From positions 186,001 through 250,000 of the forward strand of contig ML677455.1 of assembly GCA_007922305.1 (NCBI GenBank): a stretch of 64,000 bases of DNA. The letters run 5' to 3'. The DNA is from Dermatemys mawii. Lineage: Eukaryota > Chordata > Testudines > Dermatemydidae. Of this stretch, positions 1-11,663 are shown piece after piece. The notes under the pieces were generated by a model. That model was given only the letters and a program-made list of their open reading frames with translations, searched no databases and was not told where the DNA came from. Every line of letters begins with the position of its first letter. Position 1 is the stretch's first letter. The position numbers and the translations under genes were made by a program.

Positions 1-1215
1 GAGATATGAAATTCTCTCTGACACACAGTTTTCAGACTATAGTAATATGCACATTAGCCAGAAACTGGACGACTCAGAGTTCCCTGACTTCTGTATAGTC
101 AAGTTTAAAAAAAACAGTACTTTAAAGAGTACCATGAAAGAGTGGTCGTGTTTTTGCATCTAAGCAAAATAAAGGAAAACCCCACAAACAGGCAAATCTC
201 AAAGCTATTTTTAAATTCCTTGTGGAGAAAATTTGGTCAGCAAACAAATGTGACTAACACCAGTAGAGTGAAGGACCGTGAATAGCTCTTCAAGTACATC
301 TTTGTACCTTATTACAATGTGTCATCTTGAGAATTTATCAACAATGACACAGCCATTTATCAACAATGGTACAGCAACCTGGGATGGTGAGGGTGAAAAA
401 ACACTGGTTGATATAGACAGGAATTCTTAATAACTACTGGAAAGTTATTGATGTCAAAAGGACACTTGAGGCAGATTTCAAAACCTTGCCAAAGGAGTAC
501 TGATTATTATGCAGAATCACATTCAGTTTGTTCCTCCCTTTTCCAGTTTGTTTTGTGGACCTTCAAATTCCTGAACATCATTTTTTATAAAACAATTATT
601 AGAAAAGAGCCATAGGCTATTATTGTGCATAACGGAAAATACTGTGTAGTATTATAGCTGTTGGCAACCATTGTACAAAGGATTGTTACATACATTTCCA
701 TGTATAACATTGATGCTTTTAGTGATGATCTTTTATTTCCTAGTAATAAAATGAATATGGTAATTATAGCTGAGCTGATGGAATTTGCTTTTGAAGTAGG
801 TGAGTGCAAGAAAGCCTCTACAAAATACATACACCACAGAAACCTGAATATTATGTGCATTTTAAAAAATGTGTTTCTGTCGGGGATGGGGAAACCCAAA
901 TTATTAGTTTAAATACAAGTGTAGGGTTCTCTTAAAAACTCCTTGGTAAACTGCAAATTACCACCATAATGTGTCAAATGTATCTTTGTAATGCACAATT
1001 CTTTTTAGAGGCTTTTAGGGATGCTACCAAAAAACCCTGTCTCTGGTGGTGGATTTAAACATTTCAGCATCCAAAGGCTACAGGTGAAGAACAGGCCCTT
1101 TCCTCCCAGACTGGCCCTGTGTATAATTTTTAATAAAAAAAAACATAACAACATATTTACCAACCCCACACCATTTTAAAATCAGAGCACCCCTCTGACA
1201 AGAATTTCTAGCCAT
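1..1215. other. AT-rich intergenic DNA
   Basis: I see no exon, RNA gene or recognisable repeat here. The short open frames around 585-912 lack family resemblance and look like chance ORFs in AT-rich sequence. Confidence 0.5.
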
Positions 1216-1452
1216 GTGCGGAGAAAGCTGGCTCTTTTAAAACTTCTCATCAAAGCCAGACTGCAGCAAAGGAAGACTAATCTGTGCTCAGCCTCTCACA
1301 ACCTGGTAGCAGCCATCTCTGAAATAGCGCTTAACACTTTAAAAGGAAAGGTCCCCCTGAAACCCAGGCAAGTAAGCATACTTAACTGGGTGTCATTAAA
1401 AAAACAACAACCGAGCAATAAGAGGTCACCCCTCAAAAAAATAAAAATCTGA
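1216..1452 (+). pseudogene. Small basic ORF of an unidentified mobile or virus-like element
   Basis: A 78-residue lysine/arginine-rich frame. Its central part (an LLKLLIKA stretch, then a helix ending near LKGKVPL) resembles small basic ORFs that I associate with Maverick/adintovirus-like or related elements in animal genomes. It lies about 80 bases upstream of a second ORF of the same kind at 1534-1934, and the pairing is the main support. The function is unknown, a DNA-binding role is only a guess, and the family name comes from memory without a search. Confidence 0.4.
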
Positions 1453-1533
1453 TTGTAAAAGAAGCCAGGCCATTTACTGATCCTTTGTTAAGCTTTGCAC
1501 TCCCTCTACTGTCAGGAGTTTTAAATCATTGAT

Positions 1534-1934
1534 AATGGAACGTGCTGAAAAATTGTACCTTGACCCTAGACATCAGCTAGAACAAATGAAAGGCACCTCT
1601 AGTGGCGAAGAAAGTATCAGAACCGCAACAACACAAATTGGATGCTGAGATGAAAGCTATTCTTCAAAAATCCAGTTTATACAGCTATGAAAAGGCTAAA
1701 CTTTATGATAAGATCCTGCTAAGATACCTGGTATTTGCCAAGCTGAGTGAAGAGGAAAAGAGTAAAATAAGTCTCTTTCTCCCCAATCAAGAGCAAATTC
1801 AATCTTCTGAAGTTGAGGGGGGCTCATCGGACATTGTTGCTCCAGAGGTCTTGGAGGAGGAAAATGCTTGTGATAAGAAAAATGCTGAAATGTTGTTAAA
1901 TAAACTGAGACACCATAAAGATGTTTCTTCCTGA
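1534..1934 (+). pseudogene. Frameshifted ORF, same unidentified element
   Basis: Two overlapping frames make up one degraded ORF. The first begins at ATG 1534 and stops near 1645; the second runs 1602-1934. The join falls around 1610-1640, so at least one frameshift is present. The second frame has a predicted helical stretch (LDAEMKAIL, then YEKAKLY and LLRYL) followed by an acidic, low-complexity tail. This pattern resembles a short structural or accessory protein that follows the basic ORF in some Maverick-like elements. No catalytic motif is visible. It could instead be an unrelated pseudogene. Confidence 0.4.
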
Positions 1935-2320
1935 GATGATAAGGGAAGCTTTGTGTAGTGTGTGTGGGGAGTGATTGTGGTTCTCTCACATGCTTGAGTT
2001 AGTCAGGGGGGTTACCAGTGCTCATTCTCTCGCTAACAAGAGGCTCCTAAAGATTGGGATATTTTTTGAATGAAAGCCATGGCAGAGCTGAATGAGCCTA
2101 GATCTCTTCTAGGATATGTTACCAATAAGTGCTGTAACCCTTGCCTCTTGAGGGGGAGAGAGGCCACATTGAGGGTTAAAGCAAACCTCTGAGGCAAACC
2201 CTAACTGCCTAGAAACGCAGAACCCCTAGAGGCAAAGCCAGAGCTCTGCCACAGTATTTATAAATCACATAGAAGCAAATAAAGCCATTATCGATTGTGG
2301 CTCTAACAGCCATTGTCTTG
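1935..2320 (+). other. Unassigned, LTR-like end
   Basis: No gene is seen. A TATA-like stretch near 2255-2266 and AATAAA at 2278-2283 sit close together, as in a retroviral U3/R region, but I could not find matching ends or a second copy. Confidence 0.25.
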
Positions 2321-3671
2321 TGTAACCCTTCTGCCAGGCCGAGTTAATAGCAGCAAGGGCCGTTCAGTACATAGGGGTCCCCTCTCAACAACACAAGGCA
2401 AAACTGGCTCGAACCCCCACCCAGTGACCTGGGAAAATCCTAACAGCCCCCTGGGTGCCTCAAAGAGGCAATACTTCCCCTCTCACAAGCACAGATCGGT
2501 GTATCAGAAAATCTTTATTAACATGAGATAAATGACATCATCAAATTGGGAAAAACACCACAACTATGGTCATAAACCAACCCCTGAGCAAACCCCCACC
2601 CCAGCTGATTGGGCTGTGTCCCCTCCTTTAGGTTTGTGAGTCCAGTAGCCCAAAAATCACCCAAAGTCCTCAATAGTCCCACAGCCCAAAAGCCTCTGGA
2701 GTCCAGCAATCCAAAAATCACCCAATAGTCCCAAAAGTCCAACAGCCCAAGAGTCTCTGTTCCTGGTCAGTGCAGAGTTCTAGAGTTAATCTGCAGAGTC
2801 TTACCTCCCAGCCTGGGTGGAAATGGAGGGTAGGGCAAGGGGCACCTTACGTGGTCCAAGGCCCACTGCGCCGCTTCTCCATGGGGTTCCGCTGCAGCCC
2901 TCACTGCAATCCGCTCTGCTCCACTGGCCATCCCACAAACCACTCTGCCAGTTGATCTGCTAGGTGCTCTGCTCGCTGATACTCGAACTGCTCTGCTGCG
3001 CCAGCCACTCCGCCGGCAGCACAAACAGCTCCACTACTTGACACACGGACAGCTCTGCGGCGCCAGCCACTCCACCAGCAGCACCAACTACTCTGCTAGC
3101 CGTCCTGCTAGCTGACACACAGACTGCTCTGCTGCGCCAGCCACTCTGCACTATTTTCAGGCCCCCTGACTTAAGACAGTGCTCAGTGATTTCTTTAGCT
3201 CTTAATAGATTTCCACTCTTAAGTGATTTCAGCATATAGTAGGGAAGCCTTAGTGCAGGTGCACCAGTGGGCCTGAAGTGATTTTAGCTCAGCAGCCTGA
3301 ACCCAGGCTCCTAATGGAAGCAAAATTTAACTCTGACATTCCACAGTGGAGAGAGGCAGGGTAAAATAGGCCCGTGGGGCCCTCAAACAAAGCCCTCACC
3401 AAAAGATATAGATGCTTATCCGCACAGCCTCTCTCAATCTCACAGTGTTCTGAAACACCTGGCCCTTGCCCAGTGAGTGCTACCTAGATGATGGTGAGTC
3501 CCTCTATCATAACAAGGGCCAAGTACATGTCCATAGTCCTTCATTCACATAATCAGGGTAACATCACTTTATATTTCCTGCCCCAATAACATAGAAACTG
3601 GGGCTCCCACATCAGCCGAAGTGGCCATGTGGGCTGCTGTGAGCTCAGGCTAGGTGCGGTGGGTGTGCCTA
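2321..3671 (-). mobile_element. LTR family X, distal part (split by the ERV)
   Basis: Read on the minus strand this matches the + strand copy at 47440-49334 over most of its length, including a conserved 3' end (GGCAGAAGGGTTACA, here at 2321) and an AATAAA near 2510-2525. The copy is interrupted at 3671/12233 by the endogenous retrovirus, and homology to the other copy resumes on the far side. With no coding region attached, it looks like an old solo LTR of roughly 1.4 kb. The element's own retrovirus is not identified. Confidence 0.7.
2985..3160 (-). repeat. Tandem repeat inside LTR X
   Basis: Two and a half GC-rich units of about 62-75 bases, each containing CTGCGCCAGCCACTC or a close variant, at roughly 2985, 3047 and 3122. 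The other X copy near 47960 lacks the expansion, so the units multiplied within this LTR lineage. U3 enhancers often vary this way. Confidence 0.65.
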
Positions 3672-4245
3672 TGTTAGGGGAAAATCAAAAGGCGCATCTC
3701 ACCCTTACCCGAAACCCCGAGAAAGAGCAGAGTTGAAGGTAAAGCTCACAACAGTCAGAGACCACAAAGAGTTAAACCAAACAGCTTTGATCAAAGTGGA
3801 ACATTACTCACCCCCCTTTGGCTAGCAGGGGTGATGTGATGTTCAGTTTATTTAAGGCAGCATGAGAGATTTATAAGGTACAGAGGAGGGATTTTGAGCA
3901 AAGTATGTGCCAGAGGCATGCGTAATGGCAAGCAGTTACATAAACCAAGGGTCCATGACCTCTGGGTCAGCATCTGTCTCAAAACAATTTCATCATTCAA
4001 CGGGTAGCAATTCTTAACAGCTACAATATTCTAACAGAATGTGAATACAGCACATTCTTTAAGCAAATACAGAAGTAACAAACGCATTATCTTAAGATAA
4101 AGGCACACGCCAAAAATCAGCAATCCGTGTGAGAATAGAACACAAAGTTTAAAAACAATGTCAAAGAAAGAGATACTAGCAAAATACAATAACCCTACAT
4201 AAGCAAAAAAGCTTTTGCCTAGCTGAATATGTTTAACCCTTAACA
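3672..4245 (-). repeat. 3' LTR of the provirus
   Basis: A 574-base LTR bounded on the minus strand by TGTTAAGG at 4245 and CCTAACA at 3672. On the minus strand a TATA element (TTATAAAT, 3869-3876) is followed by AATAAA (3847-3852), placing the U3/R region here. It is about 96.5% identical to the 5' LTR. Confidence 0.93.
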
Positions 4246-4247
4246 AT

Positions 4248-4258
4248 CCCCTCCTTTT
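4248..4258 (-). promoter_or_regulatory. Polypurine tract
   Basis: The minus strand reads AAAAGGAGGGG, two bases before the 3' LTR. This is the expected plus-strand DNA primer position for reverse transcription. Confidence 0.9.
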
Positions 4259-4290
4259 GCTTCTTGAGCATTAAGCGCCTCAAGAAAGCA

Positions 4291-6097
4291 TTAAAGCTTT
4301 AACTTAAAATTCTCAGTCGGTATGAATTCAACATATCCATCTTCTTGTGGAGGGCTGTGATACATAATAAGCATTTGGCGCTGGACAGCTGCATTAACTG
4401 TTTGGCGAACAAGAGCAATAAGGCAGGGGAGAACACACGGGAGCAGGAGAAACACGAACAGCCCAAAACAAAGGATTACAAATCCAGTTTTTAGCCATTG
4501 GAAATTGGGGAGCCAGTTAGTCAGCCAATCGAAGTTCCACCCGTGCCAAGTTTGCACTGGGACGTGGACCACTTCATGAATTCCCGCAGCCAAGTTTTTA
4601 ATGGCCTGTCCATTATCATCAATCTTAAGGCAACAATCAGTGAGGTTAAATTTCTGGCACACCCCACCTTCCGCAGCTAGTAAATAATCTAGTGCAAGGC
4701 GGTTTTGTATTACTGTAGTTTGCAATTGGGTGAGTTGATCGGCTACCAAATCAAGGGCATCAGCAGTGTGATTAGCAAAAATTTCTACCACGGCCTGGAG
4801 CCTAATAATCCTGTTAGTTAAGTAGGTGGGTTCACGGCCCACTACATTAGGTTCCCATGTAGCGGGGCCATAGTAAAAAATAATGCGTTCAGCAGGCCAT
4901 TCATCTTTTCCCCACCTTTGAGTAGCTGAAAGATCCTTTGCCGGAATGCCAGCAATAAGGGAGCGCTTGACAGGACCATAGACATGTCCCTTAATATCTG
5001 CTGAGTTTGGCAATAACATAAAGGGGGGTCGAAGGGCAGCCACATAACAGGTGTCGGTCCAATTCCCAGGTAACACTCTATAAGCTTTATTTCCACAGAC
5101 CCAGTAATGACCGACTAAGGCCAACCAGTCTTGTGCTCTGCCACAATTTCTGCGAGTATAAGGACCAAAAGAAGTACCTGGTCCTTGTAGGAGCAAGCAA
5201 TTTTGTATTGCAAGCTCTCAGCTTCCAGGCAGGTGGGTCCAGTCAGGCATCCCTGATACCGTTCCATTAAAGAAACAGGTGCCATTAGTGGGGCTGCTAC
5301 AATAACAAGTGTTATGATCATAGAGAGTACATGAATATGTATTGTGCCATAGAGTGTGATGATAAACATTAGAGAGTGCAGAGCAATTGTAGTTGTTAGA
5401 AACCAATTGCATTGAGGACCAAGGCCAAGGGGACCAGAATCGAGAAGTAAATGGCCCTCTAATCCAATACCATTCGGATAGTGAAGTACACACTGTTGGA
5501 CTATTACTGTACCAAAGACCTGAGGCATGCCATATATTTTTACACTGGCTAATACCTACATTCAGGCCTGGACCTTTACATTGAAAGCACCAATCTCCAG
5601 GCAAGGCAGTAATGTGCCAGGGTAAGGGTGCTGCCTGTGGGGCCCAGGTTGTATATGGTGTCTTTGGGTCGTAAAAGGGATCTTGGATGGCAGAAAGATT
5701 GAGGGGAATTAGGATCCAAGGGCGAACAGAAAGAGAGTCATGTTCCATAAGTAAGCAGACCCAACAATTAGAGAGATTGAAAAACTGAGCAATAGCGCTT
5801 GTTAGGAAAAGCACAGAGTTTTCAGTCTGCAGTGACGGTCGAAGGGACGGGATCAGGGATGTTAGTACAGGCACAATAAGTGGAAAGAATACAGACAAAT
5901 AAAACCTAGTAAAGTCCCCGTTCCCCATACCACCAGAGTAAGAAGAAAATAAGCAATAAAACAGCTACAAGGAACAAACTCCAAGCAAGGGCTAGGGGCC
6001 ATCCCTGAGAAGAAGGGCCCCACAATGCTATTCGGCCCCACAATGTTACTCTCTTCGCAGGTGGAGCTTCAGGTCGTCCAAAGGGGTGGCAGTCCAT
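4291..6097 (-). pseudogene. env: ERV env (leader, SU and TM), broken
   Basis: The envelope gene is disrupted twice. A leader frame (6097-5906) carries a strongly hydrophobic segment at residues 32-57 and is out of frame with the rest. The body starts at 5928 and reads in one frame to 4291, with one in-frame TGA at 5218-5220. The surface part has the gammaretroviral CWVC disulphide-isomerase-type motif (5766-5755) and many N-glycosylation sequons. The transmembrane part has a CX7CC motif (bases about 4660-4634) rather than the usual CX6CC, then a membrane anchor and a cytoplasmic tail of about 38 residues. A KR pair lies near the expected SU/TM border, but I see no clear RX(K/R)R furin site. 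Entry into and fusion with cells is the family role; this copy cannot encode a full protein as read. Confidence 0.88.
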
Positions 6098-6211
6098 TTG
6101 TCCTTGGTTCTGGTTTCGTCTGCTTCTGTTTCACCCGGATCACAGTGGGGTGAATGTGCGGGGATCCCTCAAAGTCCGATGCCGTCTACTTCTGGGGAAT
6201 CTTTTCTCTGG

Positions 6212-7394
6212 TCAGAGATTCCCTTGCAGTGAGGGTCCCAGGCTGACTATTAGGATGTGATCCACTACAGCTGGTTTAACATGTCCATGGTGAATCCAAG
6301 ACTTGCGGCCTTCCAGAAACACTGCTGTTTGTGTGGTAAGGAGAACTTGGTGCGGGCCAGTAAAGCGAGGCTGGAGGGAGTCCTCTCGTATGAATCTTTT
6401 TGTCCACACAAAGTCTCCCAGCCGGTATGGATGGATTTGATCCTCCAGTGGCACCGTCTGGGTGAACCGAGCATGTTGCCACAGAGAGCGAAGATGGGCC
6501 TGCAAAGAAAGAAACTGAGAAGCAGTGATATGGTCTCCCCACCATAATGAAATAGCAGCACGGGGAATAGGGCCTCCCTTAAAGTGTGGGGTGACCATAC
6601 AACAGTTTGAAAGGAGAAAGACCCAAAGCACGAGTAGGGCGAGTACTCAGGTGAAACAAAATAACTGGAAGTACCTGAGGCCACTTTAATTCTGTTTCCT
6701 GGCAATAATTAGCCAGAGTAGTTTTGAGTTCCCGATTTACCCGCTCCACTTTCCCACTAGACTGTGGATGATAGGGGGTGTGGAAGGAATGTGAGATACC
6801 TAGGCCTTGTGCTAGACCCCGAAGAATGTGGCTTGTGAAATGGGGGCCGAGGTCTGAGTCAAGCATCAAGGGGACCGCAAAACGAGGAACAATCTCTTTG
6901 AGAAGAATTTTAGCCACCACAGCAGCCGTACAATTAGCTGTAGGAAATGCTTCCACCCAGGAGGTTAAGGGGCAAATCAAAACCAAGAGGTGCTTTTTTC
7001 CAAATGCTTTTGGCATATCAGCAAAGTCAATTTGCAAATATTGGAAAGGTACAGCTGGAGGAGGGCGCCCACCTAGGAGTTTCTGGAGAGGATGCAGTGG
7101 ACCATTGCATTGACACATACTGCATGTTTTCTCTATGGACGAACAATAGGAGAGAATACCAGGGGCATACCTCAAGCAGGTAATAACACCCAGTAGTGCT
7201 GGAGTGCCACAGTGACACCCTTTGTCATGATACCACCAAATCGCTACAGGATACATGGAGCGGGGGAGACATGGCCGTCCGTCAGGCATACACCAAGTCC
7301 CATCAACAATAGCAGCACCCAAGTTCTGCCAGGTCTGTAGATCTTTAGCTGGAATTGACACTGAAGAAACCGAAGGGAGCTGTAACAGAGTCAA
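6212..7394 (-). pseudogene. pol (IN): ERV integrase, frameshifted
   Basis: Integrase normally inserts the viral DNA. The frame 7394-6579 contains an HHCC-like zinc finger (H56, H61, C91, C94 of this frame) and the catalytic triad D123, D181, E217, giving exact D-35-E spacing. The C-terminal GPY/F-like domain (GDFVW ... GPHQVLLTT ... WIHHGHVK) lies in a different frame, 6631-6212, so a frameshift falls near 6580-6630. The start is out of frame with RNase H. Domain order and the C-terminal pattern are gammaretroviral. Confidence 0.9.
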
Positions 7395-8380
7395 TATGGG
7401 TGGGGCCAGGGGTAAAATGGCTGCTTGCTTAGCTGTAGTATCAGCAAGGGTGTTCCGCGGGTTACCAAAGTATCATCTTTGGTGTGGGCTCGACAGTGAA
7501 CGATTTCTAAAGCAGAAGGTTCCTGGAGCGCTTCCAATAGGTGTTGCACAAGTGCGAGATGCTGAATAGGTTTACCCGCAGCTGTTTGGAAACCCCAAAA
7601 TTTCCACAGGTGAATATGGCAATGCACAACTCCAAAGGCATGTTTACTATCCGTAAAAATGGTAACAGTCTTACCTGCAGCCAAGTGACAGGCACGAATC
7701 AAGGCATAGAGTTCAGCTGCTTGTGCTCCCCACCGTCCGGGTAGAGCAGCAGCCTCGAGAACGTCTCGCTCAGTAGTAGCTGCATATCCTGTAACACGCT
7801 CACCATTGTTGTAAAAAGAACTGCCATCTGTAAACAGGGTGAGGTCAGCTTTTTCCAAGGGGACATCAAACAGCTGGTCCCGTATCTGTAACGCACTGGA
7901 TACAACCTCAACACAATCATGCTGTTCATCAGGCTCAGGAAGGTTAGGAAGCAAAGTAGCTGGATTGAGAATGCCACACCTTTTAAAAATCAGGTTAGGG
8001 TCTTCTAAAAGCTCTGCTTCCAATTGCTGCTGGCGATGAGCCGAAAACACTTGAGCAGTACCCTGTTTAAGCAGTGCTGATAAAGCGTGAGAAGTCCACA
8101 CTGTAGTAAAATGCCCAAGAGTTAAACTTTTACTTTTCTGAATCAAAAGAGCTGCAGCTGCCAGAGTTCTGGTACATGACGGAGTGCCTTGGGCTACCGG
8201 GTCAATTTGCTGAGAATAAAAGGCAATTGGGAAATGGTGGGGTCCACTCACTTGGGTGAGCACCCCACTGGCCACACCTCCCCGCTCATGCACAAAAAGG
8301 TGAAAAGGTTTCAGATAGTTAGGGGGGCGTAGAGACAGAGATGAAGTCACACCGTCCTTAAGCAAAGTGAAGGCACGCAT
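7391..8380 (-). pseudogene. pol (RH): ERV RNase H and RT connection domain
   Basis: A 329-codon open frame, the longest surviving part of pol. Residues 1-150 correspond to the RT connection region; residues 180-305 are RNase H with D185 (LFTDGSS), E223 (AQAAELYAL), D244 (IFTDSKHAF) and an HTKDD motif supplying the fourth acidic residue. The active site is complete, but the frame is cut off from the rest of RT (upstream) and from integrase (downstream) by frameshifts. Confidence 0.9.
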
Positions 8381-8405
8381 AGCTTCTGGAGTCCACCTTA
8401 AGGGA

Positions 8406-9163
8406 TCACAAGCAGTTGTAGCTGAGTTGATAAAGAGGTTTGCTTAATTCCCCACAAGAGGGCAGCCACGGTTTGCAGAAACCGATTAGACCTAGAAACC
8501 CTCTGAGCTGCTTCTTGGTATTTGGAAGAGGGCATTGTAGAATTATTTTTATGCAAAAAGGGTCCATAAGTCGGCCCTCAGGAGTTAATAAAAACCCCAA
8601 GTAGCGAACTTTCTGTGAAACCCACTGGATCTTACGGGGGTCTACCTTATGTTCCTGAGCATACAATATAACAGAAGGGTCCTACCGTCTGTGCGGAGAG
8701 CTTCTTCCTCTCGGTTTCCTAGGAGAATATCATCTACATATAGGACGAGGGTAGATCCGGACGGGCTAACAAAATGCTCCAAATTCTGGTGTAGACACTG
8801 GCTAAAGATTGTGGGCTATCTCGGAAACCTTGTGGTAAACGTTGCCAGATGTAGCTCTGTCCTTCCCAGGTGACGCCGAACAGGTATTGTGAATCCCTAT
8901 GAACTGGGATACTAAAAAAAGCTGATTTCAAGTCAATTACAGCAAACAATTTAGCATCCCAAGGAATTTGGCTAATTATTGTAGCAGGATCTGGAACCAC
9001 AGCATGTAAGGCACAACATATTGATTAACTGCCTGGAGATCCTGAACAAACCTCGAACGAACAGGGTCTCCTTCTTTCTTGGGGGGCTTTTTAACAGGCA
9101 AAATAGGGGTATTACAAGGTGTACGCTGTGGCTGTACCAGCTTTTGAGCAATAAATCCCTCAA
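8406..9163 (-). pseudogene. pol (RT): ERV reverse transcriptase, multiply frameshifted
   Basis: The polymerase domain is spread over at least four frames. 9163-8972 carries the early KKPPRKK/DLQ region; 9000-8734 has motif A (VIDLKSAFFSIP) and motif B (LPQGFRDSP); the YVDD motif C lies around 8741-8721 in another frame; the thumb (VRYLGFLLTPEG) is in 8666-8406. All recognisable catalytic motifs survive, but at least three frameshifts separate them. Confidence 0.88.
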
Positions 9164-9182
9164 TAATAGGGCGAATACCCTC

Positions 9183-9744
9183 TCACGCTTCTAATGATAA
9201 AGGGTACTGTGGAACAGATGGGGGAGGAAGAGAGGTTTTTACCTGAATCTTAACAGGCTCTGCTGACAGAAGTAAGCCTGCATCAGTATCTGCAAAACCC
9301 CAGAGAGATGCCGGCAGATCCTGAAGGTCCGGGGGGAGAGAACTTGTCTCGTCCTTCCGAGATGGAGGAACACCTCCCAAAACTGACATTAACAATCCCA
9401 CCCCTTTCGGAGTACAAGTTAACGTGGTCTCAAGTTTACGTAATAAATCTCGTCCTAGTAAAGGAACCGGGTAGGCAGCTGAAAAAAAGAAAACGATGCA
9501 AAAAGGTTTTAGGGCCAAAACAAACTGTGAGTGGTATAGTAAACCCGAAAGATTGGGGTTTGCCTTCAACCCCGGTTGCCTTTCTTTTCTCAGAAGATAA
9601 CCCGGAGGGAGAAACAGAAGTTAGGAGAGAAAAAGTACCTCCGGTGTCCACAAGAAATGAAACGGCAGTATCCTGAATGTAAAGAGTTAACCGAGGTTCA
9701 GAAAGCGGTGTGGAGGGAGGAAGGAGGGAGCCTACTAAAGTCAT
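9183..9744 (-). pseudogene. pro: ERV protease, frameshifted
   Basis: The retropepsin active site DTG (FLVDTGGT, residues 33-35 of the frame 9744-9436) is present. The C-terminal signature LLGRDLL lies in the overlapping frame 9569-9183, so a frameshift falls near 9480-9520. The protease frame is the same as that of gag and separated from it only by the gag TGA, the gammaretroviral layout. Confidence 0.87.
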
Positions 9745-9834
9745 AAAAAGGAAAAAACTCTCAGCCTGCTCATCCGATTCCTCCAGACACCAACACTTAG
9801 GGTGATATTGTGGCCCCCCGTAATTAACCCATGC

Positions 9835-11488
9835 TCACGGAATGGGCTGACTAGGTGGTGCAGAGGTATATTCATACTCCAGGTAGGGGTTTGAACCTTG
9901 GGGCAAATCTACCCCCTGCCTTCCCCATGGGCATTCTCTTTTGTAATGGCCCAGCCGGCCACAATGATAACAATTTCCAGTGGCAGGGGCATTCCATTGT
10001 CCTCTACCGCGTCCCTCTGAAACCCCCCAAATGCTCCCTTGTCCACCTCTCCCACGGCCTCGATTACCCCAGCCACCCTTAAAAGCGAGAGCCATAAGCT
10101 TATATTCTTCTTTTCGATCTTTCTTTTTGCTTTTATCTTTCTCCTTTTCCCAGGCAAAATCAGCCACCTCTAAGATAGTATTAACACTCTCCCCTCCCCA
10201 TCCTGGGTGGAAATTCTGAAAATAATCTCGAATGAGGGGGAAAGCCTGTGCAACAAAGAAAGAAATAAGGGTGGGATGGTCTTCAGACTTTTCAGGATCT
10301 AACTGAGTAAACATACGAGCTCCTTCCAATAATCTAGACCAAAACTTTCGAGGGAGCTCATCAGACTCCCGTCTGATCTGCATAAATTTATTGTGACTGA
10401 GGGGGCGACGATCCATATCCTTTAAGCTCTTCAGTAATCTTTCTTGATCTGTACACAACTGAGCCCGTCTTTCCGCGGTCCAATCAGTCGGAGTCCATCC
10501 GGCCACATTAGTCCTACGAGTCATCCAAATAACATTACCCCCGACAGAATCTCCCCAAGTTTGTTCAGCAGCCCACAACCTGCTACACTTCTCCCCTGTT
10601 AAAACACGCTGGAGGAGCTGGTCTACATCAGCATAAGTGGGATTATGGCTAGCAAACAAATGCTCCAATAATTCTAAGATTTTACGGGGCTTTTCTCCAA
10701 AGGTACCTGACAACCTACTCCATTCCTTCAAGTCCCATTCTAACCATCCCTTATACTCTACGAGATTAGTGGTATGCAACTCCCCCTCATTATTAACGTA
10801 AGGCTGGGCACACACTTGCAACGGACACTGAGTTGCAGGGTCCTGTTCCACTACCAGTCCTTCAGGACCGGTGTCCTGAGATTTCTTCTGTTTCAAGTAC
10901 AAACGAGTAACTACTCTCCCCGGAGTAGATCCCATCTCCTCTTCCCTCTCCTGGCTTCCCTCCGTCGCCCCCTCTCCTATATCCGACCCCCCCCTCAAAG
11001 TATGAGGGGTAAGCACATCCGCGTCCGGGAGGAGAGCCTGCGGCAGGGGTCACGGCAGGGCAGGAGCGGTGGGGACCAATTGGCAGGTCACAACATGCCG
11101 AGATTTACAACCCTCCTCGAAATAGCATAGAGGGGGCTCATCCTCGGAAGATGCACAAACAGTCATAAGTTTTACAGTTTTCCGCAGACCTGCTGCTGAG
11201 TCCCAACAATACCAATAATCAAGTTGTTGCATTGTGGTTGTTGGACAAGTGGTTGTCCTCGATTTGGCCCCTCACGCCCCATAAGGCGGCCCTATCAAAA
11301 GAACCACGCGATGGCCACCTTTCCTGAGGCTTGGCCAATACTGCAATATATCCAGTCCAATTCACCATACACAAGGTACACAACTTTTTCTTAGTCATCC
11401 CCTTCTGGACTGGTAGTCTCCCTTCATCCCACAATTTATTCATAAAACCCAAAGGGCTTCCCTCAGGGATACTCATTCCCTGACTCAT
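9835..11488 (-). pseudogene. gag: ERV gag, frameshifted in matrix
   Basis: The structural polyprotein gene. The largest frame (11016-9835, 393 codons) covers capsid and nucleocapsid: a major-homology-like stretch (residues 214-241, RRESDELPRKFWSRL), a charged assembly helix (289-306) and one CCHC knuckle (C349, C352, H357, C362) with RG-rich flanks. The matrix part lies in two other frames, 11488-11219 and 11232-11050, so two frameshifts disrupt it. The first visible Met is followed by Ser, not Gly, so no N-myristoylation signal is seen. The gag frame ends in TGA at 9835-9837 and stays open beyond it into pro. Confidence 0.9.
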
Positions 11489-11641
11489 AGTGTCTGACAG
11501 GAGCTATTTCAACTGTTGCTTATCCTCACGTCCGACAACCCAGATCCCGGTGCTGAAGCGGCCAGGAGAAATCTCCTTTGGCACCTGCCGGTTCAGGCAC
11601 AGGAGGTCAGCACGAGTCAGGCAGAGGAGCCGCTCAAATGA

Positions 11642-11659
11642 ATCCCAGACGGGCCCCCA
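11642..11659 (-). promoter_or_regulatory. Primer-binding site, tRNA-Pro-like
   Basis: Four bases inside the 5' LTR the minus strand reads TGGGGGCCCGTCTGGGAT. This differs from the standard tRNA-Pro complement at two positions, both T/C changes. It fixes the orientation and the 5' LTR. Confidence 0.85.
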
Positions 11660-11663
11660 TGAT

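Noticed and set aside
585..912. Opposing open frames of 104 and 83 codons near 585-912.
   Set aside because: AT-rich sequence, no motif, no splice signals; frames on both strands overlap as expected of chance ORFs.
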